In this document: piece by piece, positions 27,001 to 34,664 of the stretch
How positions within the stretch are numbered: the stretch's first letter is position 1
Layout: each line of letters begins with the position of its first letter
Assembly: GCA_020634755.1 (NCBI GenBank)
Contig: JACKBC010000036.1
Location: forward strand, 1-64,000
Source: Caldilineaceae bacterium
GTDB lineage: Bacteria; Chloroflexota; Anaerolineae; Caldilineales; Caldilineaceae
Length of the DNA: 64,000 nucleotides
Direction: 5' to 3'
Position numbers and translations under genes: made by a program
Notes under the pieces: model-generated
Database searches by the model: none
What the model saw: only the letters and a program-made list of their open reading frames with translations
Told to the model about the DNA's origin: nothing

Positions 27001-27181
27001 GCGCCCGCTGGCGGCCAATGAATGGCAGGTGGTAATCAGCGCCGGTTCGCCCGACGGCATTCTGCCCGATCTGGATTTGCAACAGTTGACCGATATCGAA
27101 CTCAAGATCAGCACGACCTATGGCACGCGGGCATCCAACAGCCAGCCGCAGCCGTCGCAATGTGTGCGCATCGATTATTAG
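24059..27181 (+). CDS. Large secreted helical protein of unknown function
   Basis: A 1040-aa protein that I do not recognise. A signal peptide is clear (~residues 12-35, ending ALAACG, possibly a lipobox-like Cys). The bulk is predicted alpha-helical with many Gln/Ala/Glu heptad-like stretches (for example EQAQEAANLALQIQQQTENA). About ten Cys residues occur in the central part, suggesting disulphides. The last ~200 residues are beta-rich. I chose ATG 24059 because AAAAGGAGAA lies 10 bases upstream; an earlier in-frame start would overlap the previous gene. It sits between two other exported proteins and is followed 132 bp later by the BIG-domain protein. Toxin-component-like helical proteins have similar makeup, but no specific match is claimed. 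Confidence 0.7.
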   Translation: MRQFYRSRSKHWLWGSLLAVALAVLLLYRIALAACGPGALSDFCSSNFGLSGDLTAVGSPTGSSLPTVDNSRLPMAGALFYADYKALETQARDLLARNMNFRADISPYQPNNNFNKLVRQFDINSGFSAPYDDPDPAIPAMTLQQRIDLADADLRQARDLYAFLAVYAPVARMRTDTGQDANNPGPNYKEQLCAQAEDPNPPDPTHTGQVLSPVIDWCNFPDRLRQSVREAAYLRMIFAQQFMVDALGLHFSAGALLGGDAFVRQEVAKLEAAKYQYELTEQGMREALGHALGSGCLVSDFYTQSEWALLSRSTQGKEVAQHHIATRLSYLDIKSDSDIPRAQANAQEAFRTASTEGYLKMVSLAGTTALGASSSSCAAMGANPDGALVAEMALNLLDTRAAAREIRDGRNIFGMDVRFTPARPYHTAFGSTDKGLWEQAQEAANLALQIQQQTENAERIFDLNQQELSKAVLAINNKVDNDIQIEAGCDLQGFLNEPDPDAAWYACIDDMIKHTQECDPTASSFDACMSRTTDGQPPRQDGSNWLILVSDMRTARQDLRTAWLGVEAALTKRDNILKRADTEIMRNTRVKSAIFTGAQSNSALEAIIVAGSGLDVGTDGVMTIHPGVIVEAALRPVQILMQATQDMEIEDANSAAFVRNLFYDMAEAQGELDIAVQQYQSMLTQFNGVVGQTGHDVFESKRQHAYTTALPANDPAYRMVRDSRRIELAQALETAARQAYLAARRAEYEYTARLSASNFRISDIYKARTANDILLFLQNLDAAIANLPGAVKDADSNQRDLTISAAQHILGLTDAFLKGQGVADANLQAERSKRFRQWVAQNTQMGGDGKAQLVFKFAAAAAPNGLIGQVAPQGYDFYWLHKVAGIGQPKLTSNGLGLNMVTEQAGELGYRQVRVSQSGQVGLISYAGCSFDYRLIPPAALLGLEYPNNQPTDVVSGAFSGDINGKHGNTMPGYSTPAFLGRPLAANEWQVVISAGSPDGILPDLDLQQLTDIELKISTTYGTRASNSQPQPSQCVRIDY

Positions 27182-27313
27182 GGAAAACGTATCTATTCAG
27201 CCGTAGCCAGCGCATTGCTGCTTTGCAACCGTTTCACGAGCTGCAAAGCGACAAGGCGCTGGCGGGCTTCGACAAGCTCAGCCCTCGAATGTCTGAATAG
27301 TAAAGGGGAAATT

Positions 27314-28585
27314 ATGATCAATCGCAGATGGCTTACCATCACAATCGCCGGCGTGTTGCTGAGCGGCCTTGGCGTGCTGTTCACGCTGATGTTCGACTTG
27401 CGGGGGCTGGCGCAGCCCACAACCGCGCTGGCGGGGCAGCCCCAAACGCGCCAGGCCGCGGCGGCAGAGGCAAATGCGGCGCAAGTGGCGGGTGATTACA
27501 GTGGCGCCGTAAAATTGCAGTTTACCGTGGCCGGCGTTTACAGCGACACCTTGGCGACGCCCGCGCCGCCTGCCGCCGGCACGCCCGCGCCGCCCGACCT
27601 GGGCGCCATCGATCTGGCGCTCAATCTTAGCCAAAGCGGCAATGCGCTCAGCGGCCATGTGAGCCTTGATAAGACGCTGGTCTTTTCGACGGAACATACG
27701 ATCCAGAGCAACGGCGCTGCCGTCAAAATTGGGCCGTATGTCAACGGCAGCTTTGACGGCGCCAAGCTGACCCTGGTCTCCGAGCGGGTGGCGGCCACGC
27801 TGGGCGGTCAGCCCATTCAGCGCCAATTTCGGCTGACCGGAGCGATCAGCACCAGTGATGGCAGCCAGATCAGCGGTGAATATCGCGAAACGCTGTGGGG
27901 CGCCGCCCGTCAACCGGTGACGATACTCGGCGCCTTTACGCTGCAACGACCGGTCTTTGCCACGAGTGCGCCGGCGGCAAGCAACAAAGCGCCGGACACC
28001 GGGGCGGATAGCGCCACCACCACGCAAGGCGCGGCGGTCACCATCAACGTGCTGGCCAACGATAGCGACGTAAATGGCGATGCACTGACCATTACCTCGG
28101 TGAGCAAGCCGCAGTTTGGTACGGCCACCACCAATGGCCAAAATGTAACCTACACGCCCAACGCGGGCTTTGCCGGCACAGACAGCTTCAGCTATTTTGT
28201 CAGCGACGGCCAGGGCAATACAACCGCCGGTTCGGTCACGGTTACCGTCAATGGTCCGGGCGGCGCCAACCAAGCGCCGACGGCGGCCAATGACAGTGCG
28301 TCCACGGCGATTGGTGCGGCGATTCTGATCGACGTGCTGGCCAACGACAGCGACCCCAACGGGGACAGCCTCAGCATTTCCATTGACGCGCCGCCGCAAC
28401 ATGGCGCGGCCGTGGTGCAGAATGGCCAGATTCTTTACACGCCGAATGCTGACTTTAGCGGCGCCGACAGCTTTACCTATATCGTGAGCGATGGCCATGG
28501 CAACACGGCCAGAGGCACGGTCACCGTTACCGTTAATGGCTCGGGCAGTGGCGCGATGATCTACTTGCCCGTCATTCAGCGCTGA
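27314..28585 (+). CDS. Secreted protein with two tandem Ig-like (BIG_9/cadherin-like) domains
   Basis: A 423-aa surface protein. After the signal peptide (~residues 7-30) comes a unique beta-rich domain (~65-220). Two tandem Ig-like repeats follow, each about 90 aa, with the hallmarks NVLANDSDxNGDxLxI and the closing FxYxVSDGxGNT.xGxVTVTVNG. The chain ends in a short tail, MIYLPVIQR, a C-terminal signature seen on many exported Chloroflexota proteins and repeated at the end of the gene remnant at 29047-29574. The calcium-binding-type DxD motifs suggest Ca-dependent rigidity. ATG 27314 has AAAGGGGA upstream. It is the last gene of the secreted-protein operon and is followed by a strong terminator. 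Confidence 0.8.
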   Translation: MINRRWLTITIAGVLLSGLGVLFTLMFDLRGLAQPTTALAGQPQTRQAAAAEANAAQVAGDYSGAVKLQFTVAGVYSDTLATPAPPAAGTPAPPDLGAIDLALNLSQSGNALSGHVSLDKTLVFSTEHTIQSNGAAVKIGPYVNGSFDGAKLTLVSERVAATLGGQPIQRQFRLTGAISTSDGSQISGEYRETLWGAARQPVTILGAFTLQRPVFATSAPAASNKAPDTGADSATTTQGAAVTINVLANDSDVNGDALTITSVSKPQFGTATTNGQNVTYTPNAGFAGTDSFSYFVSDGQGNTTAGSVTVTVNGPGGANQAPTAANDSASTAIGAAILIDVLANDSDPNGDSLSISIDAPPQHGAAVVQNGQILYTPNADFSGADSFTYIVSDGHGNTARGTVTVTVNGSGSGAMIYLPVIQR

Positions 28586-28654
28586 GTGCTTATCTGTAAA
28601 CTCGGTTGTGATTAGCATGCTTTTGCCGTATCATTATCATGGTGCTTGCTTAAA

Positions 28655-28689
28655 AAAATGGGCTCGCCTATCTTGGACGAGCCCATTTT
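28655..28689 (+). terminator. Terminator of the secreted-protein operon
   Basis: AAAATGGGCTCG pairs perfectly with CGAGCCCATTTT around an 11-nt loop; T-tract on the 3' side. Confidence 0.85.
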
Positions 28690-28690
28690 C

Positions 28691-28752
28691 AGTACACCGC
28701 AACGTTGTTGGCGCAATAGACGTTGGTCTGGTTTATTGAACCCGACATTGGG
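28691..28752. repeat. Dispersed repeat family B, copy 3
   Basis: AGTACACCGCAACGTTGTTGG and about 40 further bases align with 3151 and 5893. It runs directly into the family C repeat, so the two elements are joined here. Confidence 0.55.
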
Positions 28753-28861
28753 TCCAAATACATTCCGGGAAAGGGCCTATTGCGCATGATGTGACCAGGA
28801 TTTCGTGGCCCTTTCCCGGAATGCAACACACCTCATCCACCTTTTCAGACTGCTTCTCACA
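28747..28861. repeat. MITE-like repeat family C, copy 1 (left end lost)
   Basis: About 115 bp nearly identical to 59091-59206. The core is an inverted repeat, ATTCCGGGAAAGGGCC against GGCCCTTTCCCGGAAT. The right terminal repeat (CTTTTCAGACTGCTTCT) is present, but the matching left end found in copy 2 is missing and replaced by repeat B. Confidence 0.8.
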
Positions 28862-28875
28862 AATCTGTGAGCTTT

Positions 28876-29046
28876 GGCATCCCGCAAAGGTCCACAAAGC
28901 GGAAGAACTCGGCTTTATCCCCTTCCACACGCGCCAGGCCGTCGGCCAGCGCCCGCTGCGGATCCAGTTCACGCGTCAACAGGCCCAAATAGGTTGCCAC
29001 ATCGGCGTAGATTGCCATATCCCATGTGGTCGGTTCACCCTGGCGT
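28876..29046. repeat. 171-bp perfect direct repeat, left copy (HxlR gene fragment)
   Basis: Identical base for base to 50635-50805, in the same orientation, 21,759 bp apart. In the right copy this stretch is the 3' part of an intact HxlR-type gene on the minus strand. Read in the same frame, the left copy would end that protein with GMPKLTDL and a stop, in place of GMPTDG. The two copies bracket the whole nos island. Confidence 0.9.
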
Positions 29047-29574
29047 TTTTACTCAAACGGCAGGGGCACCTTTCTGGTCACCGCTGATGCCGTTGACGGC
29101 GCTGCTGCCGCGCTGGTGGAAATGGACGCGGTAGGCGGCAACGTGCAGCTTTACCAATCCGGGCTGACGCTTGAACCGCACACCCACTATCAATTGCGCT
29201 TCGACGCCAAATCGAGCCGCGGCCAGGATATGCGTCTCTACGTCCACAAACATGGCGCGCCCTACACCAACTATGGCGTGCGTGGCGCCGTCGTCGACCT
29301 CACCTCCGCCTACCAAAGCTTTGTCTGGGAATTCACCACTGGTCGTTTCGATACGCCGGTGGACGATGGCCGTCTGCGCTTCTGGTTTGCGCCCTATGCA
29401 CGGGCGGGTGATTCGTATACGATTGACAATGTGGTGTTACGCAAAGTTGGTGCCACTGCAACAAGCGCCGCCAGCAACGTAACGTTGGTGGACGATGAAG
29501 CTGACCTGTTGGCCGGTGGTGATGTTGGCGAGGAGAATGCAGTCGAGATTTTCTTGCCGGTGGTGACGCGGTAA
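29047..29574 (+). pseudogene. 3' remnant of a secreted carbohydrate-binding-module protein
   Basis: A C-terminal fragment of about 175 residues. It resembles CBM4/9-like beta-sandwich domains (YSNGRGTFLVTADA, VQLYQSGLTLEPHTHYQLRF, LRFWFAPYARAGDSYTIDNV). It ends in the tail VEIFLPVVTR, the same type as in the protein at 27314-28585. The open frame runs upstream to a GTG at 29026, but that lies inside the 171-bp repeat; signal peptide and catalytic domains are absent. The break therefore coincides with the repeat junction at 29046/29047. It could still be translated as a short protein, but export is unlikely. Confidence 0.7.
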
Positions 29575-29613
29575 GCGAACAATAGGATTGGTGGTAGTTT
29601 GCTCCAATCCCCT

Positions 29614-29651
29614 GTCCCCCTTCCCTAGCGCAGCGACCAGGGAAGGGGGAC
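29614..29651 (+). terminator. Strong hairpin after the CBM remnant
   Basis: A 13-bp perfect stem (GTCCCCCTTCCCT with its complement) with a 12-nt loop; no T-tract on the 3' side. It is preceded by a weaker GGATTGG/CCAATCC stem at 29585-29610. Confidence 0.6.
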
Positions 29652-30050
29652 TCGTTGCCACATTAAGTGCACCATTGGCGGCAAAGGGAATCAGTCATTT
29701 GGTGGGCATGGGTTAGAATATTCAGGCAATAGTCAAAACTGCCCCTGTTTGAATATTTGATACCCAATGGTCTCACAAGTATAGTGAGACTTCTTGGAAA
29801 CGTATAAAGTCGATTTGATTGAAACGAAAATTCCTCTCAGCCCAATTCCCAACCCATTCCTATACCTTCTACGGTCCACATCCTTTATCTGTCTCGCTCA
29901 CAGACATTGACTTCACTAACCTCTATCTTGGCTTTAACACTCTCCGTCTCCTCGGTGATGCGCACTTATTCCCTCAACCAATCTTCCAATTCGATCATCA
30001 TCTCTGCTACTGGTAGCAAACTATCAAATCAGCCGACTTTGAACCAGACC
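29652..30050. other. Intergenic gap up to the insertion sequence
   Basis: No recognisable gene. Short open frames occur but have no family features. The last five bases, AGACC (30046-30050), are the target duplication of the ISH3-type element. Confidence 0.5.
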
Positions 30051-31311
30051 CAGTAGTTCACAATTTGGGTGAGACGGGTAAAGGGACGGACATGACCACA
30101 CCATAAATCTGCTCAACAGCGCGGCGAAGCAAGCAGACAAAAGCCTGAAACTGGAAAAGCAAAGGGTCGACGCGCTGAGGGCCGGGGCCAGGAAGGCGAG
30201 CCACGGACCAACGGAGGACGGCCCAAAGATTGACCAGGAGCAAGGCAAAGCCGAGCAGAAAGAAACGCAAGGCTGGGTTGCGTGAAGTCGTCTTAACGCG
30301 TACGCGGCGCAGGATGCGGTAAGACGACTCGATGCCGAAGCGAGCGCGATAGCGGCGATAGACGGTGGCGGGTTGCCAATCGAGACCCACCAACACGAAA
30401 AGGAGCCATTTGCGTCGACGTTTCTTGTCTTTGCCTGGGACCAGCGTGGCCACCACGGCCATCTCGACGGTGAGCCCCGAAGTAAAGGTGTACTGGGTGC
30501 GATAGCTCTTGCGCCCGCAGCAGAGTTGGCGGGTGCCGCCCTCTTTGCCGCGGATGGTGCAGGCCAGCACGGCCGGCTGTTTGACGTATTTGAGATGGGC
30601 AATCACCGCCGTGTTGCAGAAGCCGCGGTCCAGGTAGAGAACGTCCAGGCGCAGCTTGAGTTCCTGACTGCGGGCCAGCAGTTTTTGCACAATGGCCACC
30701 GTATCATCGGTGGGCAGCACGAAGGCCACCGCCACCGTCAAGCGCATCTGTCGATACATGACATAGAGCGTGATGATGCGGAAAAAACGGGTGGTGCCCA
30801 CTTTGGCTCGGCTCCGACAGGTGTACTCGAGCAACTCTGCGTCCTTGCCATAGAAGGGCTCGTCATGTTCATCGATGGCCGCTTCCAGACCGTACCGGGT
30901 CAGCTGGGCTGGCAGGCGGGCGGCTAGCGCCTCATTCATCGCCTTTTCTTGTGCCGCCAGTTCCGCTTTGGGCAACTGCTCGTTCAGCAACGTGCGCACA
31001 CTGTTGGCGCTCACTGTCTCTTCCAGATCCCGGCAGGCCGCATCTATGCTGATCCTTTCGCTGGCCGCTTTCATTAACACATCGAATAGCATGGCCGTGC
31101 TGCTTTTGTAGCCCGACACCGCCACCGGTAAGTGTTCCTGCGCCGTTTCTTGCATCATCTCCCATATATCATGGGCTTTCAGTTGCTTTTGCGGTATCAT
31201 ATGTCCGTCCTTTTTGTTTGCTGAATTTTGTTTGCCTAACTCTATTCAACCAAGCAAAAAGGACTTTTTCCGAGTTTTTACTTCCCTTTCATTTCAAATT
31301 GTGAACTACTG
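30051..31311 (-). mobile_element. Complete ISH3-type insertion sequence
   Basis: A 1261-bp element with 17-bp perfect terminal inverted repeats (CAGTAGTTCACAATTTG at 30051-30067 and its complement at 31295-31311). A 5-bp direct target duplication, AGACC, lies at 30046-30050 and 31312-31316. It contains one intact transposase gene. Intact ends and duplication indicate a recent insertion. It sits at the left side of the nos island. Confidence 0.92.
30058..31200 (-). CDS. ISH3-family DDE transposase
   Basis: A 380-aa transposase that cuts and inserts its own element. The catalytic triad can be placed: Asp in AAIDEHDEPFYG, Asp in DVLYLDRGFCN, and Glu in RFGIESSYRILR. These motifs and the spacing are those of the ISH3 group (IS4-related, with a beta-rich insertion), which occurs in archaea and Chloroflexota. 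The frame is intact, so the element is probably active. The ATG at 31200 has AAAGGAC upstream. The gene fills almost the whole element. Confidence 0.9.
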   Translation of the reverse strand: MIPQKQLKAHDIWEMMQETAQEHLPVAVSGYKSSTAMLFDVLMKAASERISIDAACRDLEETVSANSVRTLLNEQLPKAELAAQEKAMNEALAARLPAQLTRYGLEAAIDEHDEPFYGKDAELLEYTCRSRAKVGTTRFFRIITLYVMYRQMRLTVAVAFVLPTDDTVAIVQKLLARSQELKLRLDVLYLDRGFCNTAVIAHLKYVKQPAVLACTIRGKEGGTRQLCCGRKSYRTQYTFTSGLTVEMAVVATLVPGKDKKRRRKWLLFVLVGLDWQPATVYRRYRARFGIESSYRILRRVRVKTTSRNPALRFFLLGFALLLVNLWAVLRWSVARLPGPGPQRVDPLLFQFQAFVCLLRRAVEQIYGVVMSVPLPVSPKL

Positions 31312-31434
31312 AGACCCATGAAACGTATATCGTTTTATTTCAACATCGGCTTGCGCTTCTGCTGCTTTCCGGCTACCTTCACTAAAGATACCCCACTTCT
31401 TGCAGTTGTTTTTTACTGCTTATAGACTAATCAA

Positions 31435-31491
31435 TTAAAAGTCATACTGATGTAAAGGGCCTTTACACGGGAGTTGCTGTATGACTTTTAA
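31435..31491. repeat. 13-bp stem hairpin between two IS remnants
   Basis: TTAAAAGTCATAC and its complement flank 31 nt, with TGTAAAGGGCCTTTACA, another palindrome, inside. It may mark an old insertion end or the end of the IS3 remnant. Confidence 0.55.
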
Positions 31492-31502
31492 GGATTTTAT
31501 CT

Positions 31503-31607
31503 GTTAACTTGGGTTAGATGCGCTTCATATTGACTGGCTATCTCGCTGATGGTTTTCTGCTCTTTCAGCACTTCTAACGCTACTTGAAACTTGAACCTCG
31601 CACTAAA
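31503..31607 (-). pseudogene. Fragment of an IS3-family transposase OrfA
   Basis: On the minus strand, about 33 codons read FKFQVALEVLKEQKTISEIA then SQYEAHLTQVN, the helix-turn-helix start of IS3-group OrfA. A stop precedes the fragment in frame and the rest of the transposase is missing. No terminal repeats are assignable. It lies just upstream of the nosZ promoter. Confidence 0.75.
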
Positions 31608-31631
31608 CTACCCTCCTCAACTACCTGCTGA

Positions 31632-31674
31632 CGAGACAAAAGTCGCATACATGATTTAGCAAGCCAGTTACGAT
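31632..31674 (+). promoter_or_regulatory. nosZ promoter with Crp-like box at -41.5
   Basis: The 16-mer CGAGACAAAAGTCGCA (31632-31647) is a GAC-N4-GTC palindrome. Its centre lies 29.5 nt upstream of the -10-like TACGAT (31669-31674). With -10 placed at -12 to -7, the box is at -41.5 and transcription would start near 31681, 61 nt before nosZ. There is no good -35, as expected for an activated class II promoter. Five more copies with the same spacing occur in this island. Confidence 0.75.
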
Positions 31675-31741
31675 AGTGGCATGAATGAATTTTCTGCATA
31701 ACTATCAATAACAGCGTTCCAAGTAAAAGGAGAGCTAGATC

Positions 31742-33775
31742 ATGAAACGATCACTCTTGTATACCATCATTGGTATACTCGCTATAGCCGTCATCGCTTT
31801 GGCTGTGATGCAATTTACGGGAGGTGGTGATAACCAGAGCACAGCTCCTGCTGCCGATGTCGAAGGGCTTGGTGATGCAGCCGCCGCGCTCGTCGCGGAG
31901 CGTGGGCTCACGTCTGAAAACGTTTATGCTGCACTCAAAACCTATATGCCCAGCGGTCAGCACGACCCTTACGTGATGTTTGCATCGGGTGGTCACAGTG
32001 GGCAACTCCATGTGATCGGCGTGCCTTCTATGCGGATTCTGCGTACGATTGCCGTCTTTGCACCTGAACCGTGGCAGGGCTATGGATATGGCGAAAAGTC
32101 ACAGGAGGCTATGTTCGAGGAGGGTGATGTACTAGGTGCAGGCGTGCGTTGGGGCGATACCCACCATCCCGCGCTCAGTGAAACGGGTGGCAGGTATGAT
32201 GGAGATTTCATCTTTATCAACGACAAAGCGCAAGCTCGCGTTGGCGTTGTTGATCTGCGCGATTTTGAGACCAAGCAACTTGTCAAAAATCCCATCGCCA
32301 TGAATGACCATGGTGGCACCTTTGTCACACCCGATACGGAATGGGTGATCGAGGGTGGTCAATATGCTGCACCTCCCGGTGGCGCGTACGCACCGATTTC
32401 GGATTACAACGATGAATACCGTGGCATGATCACCTTTTGGAAGTTTGATCGTGAGCAAGGACGTATCCTAATGGATGAGTCCTTTGCCATGGAGCTGCCG
32501 CCCTACTGGCAGGATCTTTGTGACAGCGGTAAGTTAGTCAGCGAGGGTTGGATCTTCTGCAATAGCTTCAATACGGAACGCGCTACGGGTGGCGCTGGCA
32601 GTGGCGAAGATGCCGTGCCCTTTGAATCTGGCGCAAGTCAAAATGATATGGATTACCTCCATGTCATCGATCTGAACAAAGTTATTGATGTGGCCGCAAA
32701 TAATGAGAACAAGGTCAACGATTTCAATTACATTTCATTGGAGACTGCGGTTGATGAGAACCTTTTCTATTTCATCCCCGAGCCAAAGAGTCCGCACGGC
32801 ATTGACGTTGCGCCAAAGGGTGACTTCATGGTCGTCAGTGGTAAGCTCGACCCTCATGTGACCATCTACAGCTTCGACAAGATTATGACTGCGATCAAAG
32901 ATCAAGATTGGACACCAGATGAATACGGTATTCCTGTCCTCAACTTCGATTCCGTTATGGAAGCACAGGTAGAGTTGGGGCTTGGGCCACTGCACACGCA
33001 GTTCGATAATAAGGGATATGCCTACACGAGCCTCTACTTGGATAGTGCCGTCGCACGTTGGACATTGGGCGGCGACTACGATCATGCCGACGAAGCATGG
33101 ACGCTAATTGATAAAGAGTCTATCCACTACAATGTTGGCCACATTGCCGCTGTCGAAGGTGATACTGTCGAACCTGCGGGTAACTTCTTGGTGGCACTCA
33201 ACAAGTGGTCGGTGGATCGCTTTAACAATGTCGGTCCGTTGTTGCCACAAAATCTCCAATTAATCGACATTAGCGGTGAGGGCGAAAGTCTGCAACTGCT
33301 CTATGATATGCCAATGGGAATCGGTGAGCCACACTATGCACAGATCATCAAAGCGGAACGACTCCATCCAGTTCAGGTCTATCCTGAAGTCGGTTGGAAT
33401 CCTCACGAGTGGGCGGTGGATGAAAACGCGACCCTTGCCGGTCAAGAGCGGATCGAACGTGACGGCAAGAATGTGGAAGTTTGGATGACGTCGATACGTA
33501 GCCACTTTACGCCCGAACATGTGGAGATCAATCAGGGTGATCATGTGACCTGGCATATCACGAATATCGAGCAGGCGGTTGACGCGGTCCATGGCTTTGC
33601 GATGCCGGCCTACAACATTAACTTGAGTATCGAGCCAGGTGAGACAGCCACTGTGGAGTTTGATGCTAATAAGGATGGTGTCTTTAGCTTTTACTGCACC
33701 GAATTCTGCTCGGCCCTTCACTTGGAGATGACAGGCTATCTGCTCATTAAGCCGAATGTGGATACGGGGAAATAA
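31742..33775 (+). CDS. nosZ: Nitrous oxide reductase, clade II (Sec-type)
   Basis: Reduces N2O to N2, the last step of denitrification, outside the membrane. The 677-aa protein starts with a Sec-type signal/anchor (~residues 5-25) without a twin-arginine motif, which with its gene neighbours marks clade II. The beta-propeller carries the CuZ His ligands in DTHHP, NDHGG, SPHGI, PLHTQ, VGHIA and EPHYA. The C-terminal cupredoxin has the CuA site: His in VHGFAMPAYN, then Cys652, Cys656, His660 and Met663 in CTEFCSALHLEM. All key residues are present, so it should be active. AAAAGGAG precedes the ATG. It is first in the nos cluster, driven by the box at 31632. Confidence 0.97.
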   Translation: MKRSLLYTIIGILAIAVIALAVMQFTGGGDNQSTAPAADVEGLGDAAAALVAERGLTSENVYAALKTYMPSGQHDPYVMFASGGHSGQLHVIGVPSMRILRTIAVFAPEPWQGYGYGEKSQEAMFEEGDVLGAGVRWGDTHHPALSETGGRYDGDFIFINDKAQARVGVVDLRDFETKQLVKNPIAMNDHGGTFVTPDTEWVIEGGQYAAPPGGAYAPISDYNDEYRGMITFWKFDREQGRILMDESFAMELPPYWQDLCDSGKLVSEGWIFCNSFNTERATGGAGSGEDAVPFESGASQNDMDYLHVIDLNKVIDVAANNENKVNDFNYISLETAVDENLFYFIPEPKSPHGIDVAPKGDFMVVSGKLDPHVTIYSFDKIMTAIKDQDWTPDEYGIPVLNFDSVMEAQVELGLGPLHTQFDNKGYAYTSLYLDSAVARWTLGGDYDHADEAWTLIDKESIHYNVGHIAAVEGDTVEPAGNFLVALNKWSVDRFNNVGPLLPQNLQLIDISGEGESLQLLYDMPMGIGEPHYAQIIKAERLHPVQVYPEVGWNPHEWAVDENATLAGQERIERDGKNVEVWMTSIRSHFTPEHVEINQGDHVTWHITNIEQAVDAVHGFAMPAYNINLSIEPGETATVEFDANKDGVFSFYCTEFCSALHLEMTGYLLIKPNVDTGK

Positions 33776-33803
33776 AGTAAGGCTAAGCCAGAAAACTAAA
33801 TAA

Positions 33804-33866
33804 TACGACAACGTTAAATTATCAATCGCTCTCGTGTGGCTCGGCACCTAATTTAACGTTGTCGTA
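33804..33866 (+). terminator. Perfect 18-bp stem after nosZ
   Basis: TACGACAACGTTAAATTA and its complement around 27 nt; no T-tract. It may limit read-through so that nosZ is made in excess over the maturation genes, or stabilise the nosZ mRNA end. Confidence 0.6.
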
Positions 33867-33971
33867 ATAACCGCAGATTATGCGGAAATCAAAAGAGAAA
33901 CCTGTGAGATCTGCATAATCTGTGGGCAAATAGTACGTTGGTATCACCGGACCAAAGCGAAGGAACGAATC

Positions 33972-34664
33972 ATGGCTACGGCCACACAAATGAACAAAAA
34001 AGAGCGTGAAATGGATAGCACACAGGGACTAAGTACGATCGCAAAGATCTCACGTCAGCCAAGCTTTCGCCTCAGCACAGCTCTCTTGATTGCGGCAGCA
34101 GCGATCCTGGCCATCTCTACGTTTTTGCCCTACTGGCGCATCCGCCTCAACGCGCCACAATATCCAAACGGACTCTTTATCATCGTCTACGTCAATCACA
34201 TGGAAGGGGATGTGCGCGAAGTCGATGGCTTGAATCACTATATCGGCATGGCCCCGTTAGAAGAAGCAGCCAACATTGAACGGAGTTTAGCGCCCATTGC
34301 GATGGTGGTCATTGCCTTCATGATTATCAGCGTTGCGTTTATTCATAGTAAGTGGTTCGCGATTCTAGCACTTCCAGCCATGCTTTTTCCCTTTATCTTT
34401 TTGGCTGATATGTGGGTTTGGCTCTGGTACTATGGCAATCACCTTGATCCAACCGCCGCGCTTTCGTCGTCGATCAAGCCGTTTACGCCTGCTATCTTAG
34501 GAACGGGCGTCGTTGGTCAGTTTAGTACCACTGCTACCTTACAGCTTGGTTGGTATCTGGCGCTGCTGGCAGCGATTCTCACAGGCATTGGGCTGCATTA
34601 TCGTCGAAAGGCCCGACTTTTGGTTGAGCAAGCGGAGCGGGTTGAAAGAGATATGGGGTTATGA
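33972..34664 (+). CDS. nosB: NosB-like membrane protein of the nos cluster
   Basis: A 230-aa protein with four to five membrane helices (~residues 36-53, 100-122, 128-150 and 185-207). The segments LNAPQYPNGLFIIVYVNH and GLNHYIGMAPLEEAA are the marks of the small membrane protein that follows nosZ in clade II clusters (NosB). Its function is not established; a role in electron delivery or copper-site assembly is supposed from its position. AAGGAA precedes the start. Its stop overlaps the next gene by four bases (ATGA), so translation is coupled to the nosD-nosF fusion. Confidence 0.8.
   Translation: MATATQMNKKEREMDSTQGLSTIAKISRQPSFRLSTALLIAAAAILAISTFLPYWRIRLNAPQYPNGLFIIVYVNHMEGDVREVDGLNHYIGMAPLEEAANIERSLAPIAMVVIAFMIISVAFIHSKWFAILALPAMLFPFIFLADMWVWLWYYGNHLDPTAALSSSIKPFTPAILGTGVVGQFSTTATLQLGWYLALLAAILTGIGLHYRRKARLLVEQAERVERDMGL

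Noticed and set aside
29819..30016. Open frame of 65 codons before the insertion sequence
   Set aside because: AT-rich, no ribosome site, and no family features; probably noncoding.
33804..33866. Possible additional Crp-like box in the hairpin between nosZ and nosB
   Set aside because: The arms contain GACAACGTTA, which lacks the GAC-N4-GTC symmetry and the -10 at the fixed distance; it is better explained as a hairpin.
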